This document shows, one piece after another, positions 20,801 through 29,389 of a stretch of DNA of 64,000 nucleotides. The stretch is taken from contig JACSVZ010000028.1 in assembly GCA_014706295.1 (NCBI GenBank), positions 1,344,263 to 1,408,262 of the forward strand. The letters are read 5' to 3'. The stretch is from Lycocorax pyrrhopterus obiensis. Its lineage: Eukaryota; Chordata; Aves; Passeriformes; Paradisaeidae. Below the pieces are notes generated by a model. The model worked only from the letters and a program-made list of their open reading frames with translations. It ran no database searches and was not told where the DNA came from. How positions within the stretch are numbered: position 1 is the stretch's first letter; each line of letters starts with the position of its first letter. Made by a program: the position numbers and the translations under genes.

Positions 20801-23800
20801 TTGGCACAGAGTCAACAGCCCCCGGTGTTCCCGGCGTTCCCAGTGTTCCCGGTGTTCCCGGCGTGTCCCTGTGCCTGCTCCTGCCGGGACTGCGGGCACG
20901 GGGCGGGGCATGGCGGGGCCTGGGGTCCATGGGGGGCTGTGGGGGGCACCGTGCCCTGGGGTGGGGAGCGGTCCTTGAGATGGAGAGTGGTCCCTGGGAT
21001 GGGGAGTGGTCCCTGGGATGTAGGATGATGCAGGATCCTGTGGGATGCAGGATGCAGTGGGATGCAGCGGGATGCAGTGGGATGCTGTGGGATGCAGTGG
21101 GATGCAGGATGCAGTGGGATGCTGTGGGATGTGGGATGCAGTGGGATGCTGTGGGATGCTGTGGGATGCAGGATAGCGCAGGGCCCACGGTCCCACAGGA
21201 TGCAGGATGGTGCAGGATGCCGTGGGATGCGGGAGGCTGTGGGATCCACCGTGCTGTGGGATGCGGGATGCTCTGGGATGCAGGATGCCACGGGATGCGG
21301 GAGGCCGTGGGATGCTGCAGGAGGCCGTGGGATGATGCAGGATGCTCTGGGATGATGCAGGAGGCTGTGGGATGGTCAGGAGTCTGTGGGATGCTGCAGG
21401 AGGCTGTGGGATGATGCAGGAGGCCATGGGATGATGCGGGATGCCACGGGATGGTGCAGGATGCTCTGGGATGATGTAGGAGGCCATGGGATGGTGCAGG
21501 AGGCTGTGGGATGGTGCAGGAGGCCGTCGGATGATGCAGGAGGCCGTGGGATGGTGCAGGAGGCTGTGGGATGATGCAGGAGGCCGTGGGATGGTGCAGG
21601 AGGCTGCGGGGCCCACAGTCCCGCAGGATGTGGGATGCTGTGGCGCGTAGGACGGCACCGTGGGGTGCAGGATGCTGTGGGACACGCGGTGGCACGGGGG
21701 GGACACTGAGGGCTGCGGGGTGCCAGGGGCTGCAGGGCAATCCTGAATCCAGGACCCTGCGGGGCCCACGCGGAGCCGCTGCCCCCCAGGACACCCCTCA
21801 CCCCCGTGGGGTCCCGTGGGGCCGCGCGTGGCTGCGCCGGCGCCGCGGGGGCTGCAGCAGGACCCCCCCCCCTCGCCGCCCCCGGCCCCCGGCGCTGCGC
21901 AGAGCTGATTTCCATGCTGGAATTAATGAGGCTGCCGGTGCGGTGACGGTGACGCCGGGGACATGGCGCGGGTCAGGCCACGTTGCCATGGCACTGCTGC
22001 CTGGCAGAGCCGGGGAGCGCTGGGGGGGAGCCCCACGGCCCCCCCCGGGCCCGCCGGGGCGCCCCACGCAGCCGTGGGCCCGTCCCAGTGCCCAGCTGGG
22101 CTGGACTGGGGGTCCCAGCACGGTCCCATGGGTGCTGCTGCTCCAGCCCCTCCCCGGGCACATCGGGACCCCCCCGAGCATCCTGGTGACCCCGTAAAAC
22201 TGGGGGGGTTCCGAGCTGTGCACGGCAGTTTTTGGGGGGTATTGGCAGCGGCCGCCTCACAGCGGGGTCTGGGGTCCCCCGTGGGGTGAGCAGCCCCCCA
22301 CGTGTCCCCCCCTCCCCTCCAATTTTCTCCCTCCTGACCTTGAGCCCGCAGGAGGAGCCACGGCTCCCCAACCTGTTGCCATGGCAACTCTGCTTTGCAT
22401 CACCGAGTGATGGGGGGGACGGGGGGGCCCCGCTTGGTCCCTGCTTGGAGGGGGCAGCGCTGTCTCCCCCATGGGGCCGCGCCTGGCGCGCAGCGCTGGC
22501 CCCGATCTGTCACCGTTGCTGTGTCTGGGGCAGGAGTGGGGGGTCCCCTAGAGGGGCCATGGCCTGGGGCCAGCCCTGGGACCCCCACGGACCCCCGGTG
22601 CCCACCCCCATGGGGCAGAGACCCCGTCTGGGCCCCCCCGGGCTCCCGCTGTCACCAACCCTGGGTGTCCCCGGTGTCCCAGCCGTGACCCGTGTCCACG
22701 GCACGGCCCGTGTGTCCCCACGGGGTGTCACCATCCCCGTCCGTGTCCCCAGAGCGGCAGCGGCACCCTCCCGTCACCCGCCCGTGGCTGCTGCCCCTCC
22801 AAGCACGGCGGGACCCCCGCGGGGTTCGGGGGGCGCGGGGCCCCCCGGGTGGAGGGGGCAGCGCGGGGTCCCCCCCTTCTCCTCCTCCTCCTCCCCTCCA
22901 AATTGAAACCAGTTGTGGCGCAGGGGCCGAGCCGGAAAAGCGGCACATTCCTTCCCCTAACAGCTCCCCCCGGACGGGCCCGGCCGGCGAGCGGGGCCAG
23001 GGCCCCCTGCCCGCGCCCCCCCGGCCCCGGGGGTCCCCCCAGTTGGGCTGGGAGGGGAACGTGGGGCGAGCTGAGCCCCGAGCTCGGTGCTGGGGGGGGC
23101 GGGGGGACACGGGGGTGGGGGACAGCGGGGTCGGGGGGCGATGGGGACCCCCCAGCCCCGCTCTGAGCTGTCTCTCCCCGCAGAGCGCGGCGGCAGCGCC
23201 CAGCCCGGTGATGGGGAACCTGCCCCCCGGGGATGGCATGGCCGGGGGTCCCGTGCCCCCCGCCTTCTTCCAGGTACCGAGCCCCGCGTGTCCCCGGCGT
23301 GTGCCCACCCCTGAGCCCGCTGCTCGTGTGTGCCCAGCGTGTTTTGGGGGGGGGTCACACCCCCACCGTGCCACGGCCTCCCCTCGCCCGGGCCCTGTGC
23401 CCCCACACCCTCACCGGCCCCCCCAGACTCCCCCTGAGGTCGCAGCCCCCCCCCAGACCCCTCCCAGGGGTCACCTCCCCCCAAAGCCCCCCGCCCATAA
23501 CCCCCCTCCCCCCGTTGTGTTTCTCTCCAAGGCTCCTGCAGGTGCCCCCCCAAAGCCCCCCACCCCCGGGGTGCCCCTGCTGGGCCCGCACAGCCCGGTG
23601 AGGGTGGGCACAGCCCCCCCGGCCCCCCCCGCGACCCCCCCAGGGTGACACCGAACCCCCCCCAGCCCCGGCTGACCCCCAGACCCCCCCTCTCTTGCAG
23701 CCCTTCATGTCCCCCCGCTACCCCGGCGGCCCCCGGCCCCCGCTCCGGATGCCCAACCAGGTGAGGCGGTCGCTGCCGGGACCCCCCCTCCCCAAAAAAA

Positions 23801-26800
23801 GGGGTGCGGCCCCCCCCCCTCCCCAGCACCCTGACCCCCTGCTGCCCCCCCCTCTCCGCAGCCCCCCGTGGGTGTTCCCGGCTCCCAGCCGCTGCTGCCC
23901 AACGCCATGGACCCGGCTGCGCGCTCGCAGGGTGAGTCGGGGGTCCCGGTCCCCCCTCCCCGCGTCCCCCCCAGACCCCAAGGCGGGTTTGGGGGGGGGG
24001 TGGGGGCCGTGGGGGTCTCACAGCTCCCCCTCCCCGATTTGTGCAGGGCATCCTGGCATGGGGGGCCCAATGCAGCGCATGAACCCCCCCCCGGGGCATG
24101 GCCGGGATGGGGCCGCAGGTACGGGCAGGATGGTGGGATACTGGGATGGTGGGATACCGGGATACTGGGATGCTGGGATGGTGGGACACTGGGATACTGG
24201 GACACTGGGATGGTGGGATACTGGGATACTGGGATACCGGGATACTGGGATGGTGGGATGGTGGGGTACTGGGATACTGGGATGGTGGGATACTGGGATG
24301 GTGGGATGGTGGGATACTGGGATGGTGGGATACTGGGATGGTGGGGTACTGGGATACTGGGATGGTGGGATACTGGAATACCAGGATACTGGGATACCGG
24401 GATACTGGGATACTGGGATACTGGGATGGTGGGATACTGGGATGGTGGGATACCGGGATACTGGGATACTGGGATGGTGGGATACCGGGATACTGAAATA
24501 CCAGGATACTGGGATGGTGGGATACTGGGATGGTGGGGTACTGGGGTACTGGGATACCGGGATACTGGGATGGTGGGGTACTGGGGTACTGGGATACTGG
24601 GATGGGACAGGGACCTGGATACAGGGGTGGCAGTGGTTATGGGGCCAGGGGGACAAGGATATGGGGGTGGGAATGGGTACAAGGGGACAGTAATGGGGGT
24701 ACGGGGATAGAAGGGTACAGGGATGGGATACAGGGATAAAGGGATGGGAATACAGGGATGGGGACAGGGATACGGGGATGGGGACAGGGATACGGGGATG
24801 GGAATGGGAGTACAGGGATGGGGACAGGGATACGGGGATACGGGGATACAGGGATACAGGGATGGGATACAGGGATACCGGGATGGGATACAGGGATACG
24901 GGGTGGGGATAGTTCCAGGGGTGTCCCAGCCCCACTGACCCCCCCCTCTCCCGGCAGAGCTACGGCAGCGGGATGCGCCCCCCCCCCAGCTCGCTGGCCG
25001 GCCCTGGAATGCCCACCATGAACATGTAAGACCCCCGTGCCCCCCCCCGAAACCCCCCCAGTGTGGGGGGAGCCCCGGGACCAGCAGGACCCCCCCTCAC
25101 TGTCCCCGTTGCCTTCCAGGGGTCCCGGTGGCCGCGGGCCCTGGCCCAACCCCAACGCCAACTCTGTAAGTTTTGGGATTGGGGGGGGGGGTAATACCTC
25201 GGGGGGGTCCCTATGGGGGTGCTGCCCCCATGTCCCCCCCTGTGCTGACTCCCCTTTGTCCCCCCCAGATCGCCTACTCCTCCTCATCCCCTGGGAATTA
25301 CGTGGTGAGTGTTGGGGTGCACTTTGGGGTGGGGGGACTGCAGTGACCCTGTGACCCCCCCCGAAACCACCCCCCCTTTTTCCTTTTCCCTTCCAGGGCC
25401 CTCCTGGGGGCGGCGGCCCCCCCGGCACCCCCATCCTGCCCAGCCCCGGAGGTGAGTGAGGGGATGGGATGGGGCGTGAGTGGGATTTGGGGGCGTGAGT
25501 GGGATTTTGGGGTGTGAGTGGGATTTGGGGGGGTGTGAGTGGGATTTTGGGGTGTGAGTGGGATTTGGGGGGGTCCAGGCTCACCCCCCCCCCGTGTGGT
25601 GTCCCCCCCAGACTCCACCAACTCCAGTGAGAACATGTACACCATGATGAACCCCATCGGACCCGCGGGGAACCGGCCCAACGTGAGTGACGGGATGGGG
25701 GACAGGGATGGGGGACAGGGATTGGGGTGAGGGGGGGTCTCCCCAACATTCCTCACCCCCCCTTTTCCCTTCCAGTTCCCGATGGGGCCCGGACCCGAGG
25801 GGCCCATGGGCGGGATGAGCGCGATGGAGCCGCACCACATGAACGGATCCTTAGGTGGGTGACACCCCCTGGGGACGGGGGGGTCCTGTGTGTCCCCCCA
25901 GCACCCCCAGGACCCCCAAAATCCCAAATCCTGTGGGATGTGAGCTCCATCTGCGGCCGGACGGGCTCGTGCAGGGTGGGGGGGGCACATGGATGGGAGG
26001 GGGGAATGGATTGAGGGGACGGGCGTGGATTTGGGGTCACACACACGGATTTGGGGACACACGGATTGAGGGGACACGTGGATTAGGGACACACGAAGTT
26101 TGGGGGGACACACGGATTGGGGGGGGCCACTAACGCCCCGCTGTCATCCTGGCAGGCTCCGGGGACATGGATGGGCTGCCAAAGGTGAGCTGGGGACCCT
26201 GGGACCCCCACGGTGCTGGGACCCCGTTTATTGGGACCCCCCATGCACTGGACCCTTCCCATAGACTGGGACCCCATTTATTGGGAACCCCCTCCCCCAT
26301 TCACTGGGAGCCCCCCACATGTATTGGGATCCCATTTATTGGGACCCCCCTCCCCATTTTCTGGGACCCCCTTTATTGCCCCTCACCGTGTATTGGGACC
26401 CCATTTATTGGGGTTCCCCCATGTACCAGGACCATCCCATTTACTGGGACCCCGTTTATTTCCCCCCCAGGTACTGGGACTCCCCCACCCCAATGCACTG
26501 GGGACCCCCCCCATGAACTGGGACCCCATTTATCCCCCCAAACCCACCAGAACCCCCCCATACCCCAACCACCCCCCCCCGCTAACCCTTCTCTCCCCCC
26601 TCCCCGCTTTCCTCCAGAGCTCCCCCAGTAACTTGGGGGCCCTGAGCAACCCCCCCGGGACCCCTCGGGACGACGCCGAGCTGAGCAGCAATTTCCTAAA
26701 TCCCTTCCAAAGCGACAGCGTAAGGGACCCGGCGGGGACCCCCGCGGACCCCCGGGGGGGCAGGCGGCGAGGGCGGGGGGCCCGGGGGGGGGCGCGGCGG

Positions 26801-27075
26801 CGGCGGCGGCCGGGGACGGGGGGGGTCAGCGAGCAAATCCCGGTGGCGACCCCCCGAAATCGTGTCACCGCCACCACCGGCAGCGACAGCAGCAGCGACA
26901 GCGGCAGCGACAGCGGCGACAGCGGCGCAGGGGGGGTCGCCTTGGCGTGAGGAGGGCGGCGCTGGGGGGGCTGCGGTGTGCGTGCCCCCCCCCGGGCCCC
27001 CCGCCCGGCCCCGCTAACGCTGTGGTGTCTCCGCTCTCTCTGTAGTACTCGCCCAGCATGACAATGAGCGTGTGA
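17627..27075 (+). CDS. SSBP4: single-stranded DNA-binding protein 4, LDB1-complex cofactor (18 coding exons; one apparent frameshift)
   Basis: Exons: 17627-17682, 19227-19299, 19414-19475, 20298-20382, 23184-23273, 23532-23597, 23701-23760, 23862-23931, 24047-24118, 24958-25025, 25120-25165, 25269-25304, 25397-25451, 25612-25682, 25776-25854, 26156-26184, 26618-26719, 27046-27075. Every junction is GT-AG and in phase except after exon 9, which is one base too long. The corrected length is 382 aa against 385 in human. The N-terminus (MYAKGKGSG, then [21 protein letters not shown]) is the LisH/LUFS dimerisation domain, ending in the [19 protein letters not shown] block shared by SSBP2/3/4. The rest is Pro/Gly/Met-rich with the conserved NSSENMYT segment, and ends [13 protein letters not shown] proteins bind LDB1 and stabilise LIM-homeodomain complexes in the nucleus. 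SSBP4 rather than SSBP2/3 is chosen from synteny and from the paralogue-specific Pro-rich exon 6. Confidence 0.93.
17890..18690. repeat. minisatellite in SSBP4 intron 1
   Basis: 'gggcaccgggagccgggatg' followed by 'atccccccggtccgtgccat' type blocks recur at roughly 45-65 bp spacing for about 0.8 kb, with strong divergence between copies. Confidence 0.8.
20975..21640. repeat. GGGATGCNGT minisatellite in SSBP4 intron 4
   Basis: There are tens of copies of a roughly 10-bp motif (gggatgcagt / gggatgctgt / gggatgatgc aggaggccgt), with higher-order 21-30 bp periods in the right half. It occupies about a quarter of the longest SSBP4 intron that lies downstream of the first (20383-23183). Confidence 0.85.
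24088..24092 (+). other. SSBP4: apparent +1 frameshift in SSBP4 exon 9 (C9 run, 24084-24092)
   Basis: After GGPMQRMN the conserved continuation [11 protein letters not shown] is readable only if the run has eight C rather than nine. Exon 9 is 72 nt where phase 1 to phase 0 requires 71. Read literally, the protein leaves frame and stops at TGA 25628-25630 in exon 14. Every other exon of the gene is intact, so an assembly or sequencing homopolymer error is most likely. Confidence 0.85.
24119..24620. repeat. GGGATACTGGGATGGTG minisatellite in SSBP4 intron 9
   Basis: About 500 bp of near-perfect 9-10 bp units (gggatactgg, gggatggtg, gggataccg) begins immediately after the exon 9 donor. Confidence 0.92.
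24625..24915. repeat. second repeat block in SSBP4 intron 9 (ACAGGGATACGGGGATGGGG type)
   Basis: Units of about 10-20 bp (acagggatac, ggggatgggg) continue the array with a changed consensus up to the polypyrimidine tract of exon 10. Confidence 0.85.
25452..25575 (+). repeat. tandem array containing six GTGAGT donors, SSBP4 intron 13
   Basis: GTGAGT occurs at 25452 (the real donor), 25476, 25495, 25514, 25535 and 25554, separated by 'gggattttggggt' type spacers of 19-24 bp. The intron is only 160 bp, so the array fills most of it. Confidence 0.9.
26205..26545. repeat. minisatellite in SSBP4 intron 16
   Basis: 'actgggaccccatttattgg' like units recur about ten times with 'gacccccctccccat' spacers, filling most of the intron between exons 16 and 17. 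Confidence 0.85.
26868..26935 (+). repeat. (AGCGAC/AGCGGC)n short repeat in SSBP4 intron 17
   Basis: About 60 bp of cagcgacagcagcagcgaca type sequence. If translated in the exon 17 frame it gives a Ser-Asp-Gly repeat. Confidence 0.7.
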
Positions 27076-27362
27076 GCCCCGCGCCGAGGCCAGCGACAGC
27101 CACAGACGCCCTCACCCGCCACCGCCACCGCCACCGCCACCGAAAAAAAACTCATTAATTTTAATGATCAGCGCCCCCCCCCAGCCCAGCCCCGCCCCGT
27201 CACAGCCCGCCCCGCCCCCTCAGCGCCCCCTCCCCCCTTCTCCCCCCCCCCCCACCCCGTTTTTTTTTTTGTTCTAAACGAACACTAAAAACGAGCAGAG
27301 AAAGCGCGGGAGGAAAAACAAAACAAAACAAAACAAAACAAAGAAATAATAATGATGATTAG

Positions 27363-27384
27363 AAATAAGTCACGTGACTTATTT
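27363..27384. promoter_or_regulatory. perfect 22-bp palindrome centred on GTCACGTGAC
   Basis: Positions 27363-27373 are exactly the reverse complement of 27374-27384, with no loop. The core GTCACGTGAC is an extended E-box of the kind bound by TFEB/MITF/USF proteins. It lies in the SSBP4 3' UTR next to an (AAAAC)n tract. Confidence 0.8.
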
Positions 27385-28693
27385 GCTGCCCTCGCCCCTC
27401 CCCCCCCCCCCAGGACTGGGACCCCCCCCTCCCCTTTTCCAGCCCTTCCCACTCCCCCTGAACTGGGACCCCACCCAGCACTGGGAGCCCCCCCGCTCTG
27501 TACTGGGAGCCCCCCCCGCCGTTCCCAACCAAACCCCCCCTCCCCAGGACGGGCTCGGTGCTGGAGGGGGGGTCTGGCACTGTGGGGGTGCAGGGGGGGC
27601 TGTTTTGAGGTGTTTTGCCCCCCCCCCCACATGGGGTGGTACCAAGCCTGGGGATTTTTGGGGGGGGGGTTCATGGCATTGAGCCCCCCCTCCCCTCCCC
27701 TCCATGGCAGGTGGTGCCAACCCCCCCCCCCCTCAATTTCGGGGGTCTGGGGGGGCTTCACTGAGCTGTGCCCCCCCATGCTGGGAGGGTGTGACCCCCT
27801 CCCAGTCCTCCCAGTGCCCCCCCAAACCACACCCTGGGGGGGGCGGTGGCAGAACCAGCACAGCCCCCCCAGTGTGGGTGCAGCCCCCCCCCCCCAAAAT
27901 CCGGGCTGTGCTGGGGGAGGGGGAAGGAGCGGGGGGGGCCAAGCCATAACCCCCCCCCCATGGAGCAGCCCCCCCCCGCCCCCTCAGGGCTCTTCAGGGG
28001 GGTCCCAGTGCAGAGCAGCCCCCCCAGCCCCGGGGGGGTCCCAGCCCCCCCAGCCCCGTCTGTGTGCTCAGCCAGCACTGTGATCCCCGGCCCCCCCCGA
28101 GCGCCAGACCGGGGCCCCCCCCGACCCCCCCAGGGACCACTTTAATATGAAGGAATTTTTTTCTTTTTTTTTTTTTTTTTTTGGTGTGGTTTTGGGGTTT
28201 TTTTGGGGTTTTTTTTTTTTGGGGGGGTTTTGGTTTTTTGATTTTTTTTTTTTTTTGGTTTTTGCTGATTTTTTTCCTCTTTTATAACAGAAAGGACCTC
28301 AAAGCCCCCCCCCCCACCCCCCCCGAAGAGTCCCCCAAAATGCCGCCGCACACCCAGACCCCCCCTCCCCTGTACAGCCCCGCACCGGGGGTCCCCCTCA
28401 TGCCCCCCCCAGGTGGGGAGCAGCCCCCGGCCCCCATAGGGGTGACCCCCCCCAATAGGCGTAGTCGTTCTGTGTAGGGACCCCCCCTCATTTCTAAGCC
28501 TTTAGACCCCCCCCCCATTGCTTATCAAAACAAAATGGGGGAACCCCCCCCCAAAAAAAAAAAAAGAACAAAAAGAAAAAAAAAAAAAGAAAAAATACAA
28601 AAAGAGCAAAAAAAAGAAAAAAAAAAGCCCTAAAATGACAAAGAAAAAAAAAAAACCACCCCACGACCCCCCCAACACCCCCCCCCCCGCATC

Positions 28694-28699
28694 AATAAA
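28694..28699 (+). promoter_or_regulatory. SSBP4: SSBP4 poly(A) signal AATAAA
   Basis: AATAAA is followed by 'tgtaatttgatttttttt', a good T-rich downstream element. The cleavage site is probably near 28715-28725. Confidence 0.75.
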
Positions 28700-28744
28700 T
28701 GTAATTTGATTTTTTTTCAGAAGGCGGCGATATTTGGGTCTCGT

Positions 28745-29225
28745 TGGGGGGTGGGGGGACCCCAAAAGCAGGTGAGGAAGACCCCAAAACCACGTGAAGA
28801 GGAACGATGTTAGGGGGACCCCAAGAACCCAGTGAAGGGGCCCCAAAACCAGGTGAGGCTCCCAGGAACCACCTGGGGGACCCCAAAGACCAGATGAGAC
28901 CCCAAGAACCAAGTGAGGGGACCCCAAAACCCAAGTGAGGGGACCCAAGAACCAAGTGAGGGGACCCCAAAACCCAAGTGAAGAGACCCCAAGAGCCAAG
29001 TGAGGGGACCCCAAGAACCAAGTGAGGGGACCCCAAAACCCAAGTGAAGAGACCCCAAAACCAGGTGAGGCTCCCAGAAACCACCTGGGGCACCCCAAAG
29101 ACCAGATGAGACCCCAAAACCCAAGTGAAGGGACCCCAAAACCAGGTGAGGCTCCCAGAAACCACCTGGGGCACCCCAAAGACCAGATGAGACCCCAAAA
29201 CCCAAGTGAAGGGACCCCAAAACCC
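28745..29225. repeat. 81-bp minisatellite between SSBP4 and ISYNA1
   Basis: The block 'ccaggtgaggctcccag...accacctggggcacc...agaccagatgagacc' occurs near 28849, 29061 and 29142; the last two are 81 bp apart and almost identical. Smaller ~20-bp units (accaagtgaggggacccc) lie between. The array exactly fills the space between the two converging poly(A) signals. Confidence 0.92.
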
Positions 29226-29252
29226 AGCAGAGGGGTCACGCTGTGCTCCGGG

Positions 29253-29258
29253 TTTATT
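29253..29258 (-). promoter_or_regulatory. ISYNA1: ISYNA1 poly(A) signal AATAAA
   Basis: AATAAA on the minus strand lies about 130 bases after the ISYNA1 stop, giving a very short 3' UTR that ends next to the minisatellite. Confidence 0.75.
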
Positions 29259-29389
29259 GGTGGGTACAAAGCTTCACAGTTTGGAGTCGCCATCAACATT
29301 TGGGGTGGGGGAGGAACAGCCCCCCCCAAAAAACCCACCCTTCCCACCCCCCTAAAAAGCCGCTCCAGGCTGGCACGGGGCGCTGGGCG

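Larger units (their letters stand above)
27076..28720 (+). other. SSBP4: 3' UTR of SSBP4
   Basis: The stop TGA is at 27073-27075. About 1.6 kb of C-run-rich sequence follows, with an (AAAAC)n tract (27314-27342), a T-rich block (28150-28290), an A-rich block (28550-28660) and AATAAA at 28694-28699. No other gene was seen in it. Confidence 0.7.

Noticed and set aside
23695..24935. Long open frames on both strands with WDTG/YWDGG or SQYPTIPVS repeats
   Set aside because: They translate the intron 9 minisatellite of SSBP4 whose unit length keeps several frames open.
28745..29225. CRISPR-like regular repeats
   Set aside because: The genome is eukaryotic and units are contiguous tandem copies without unique spacers.
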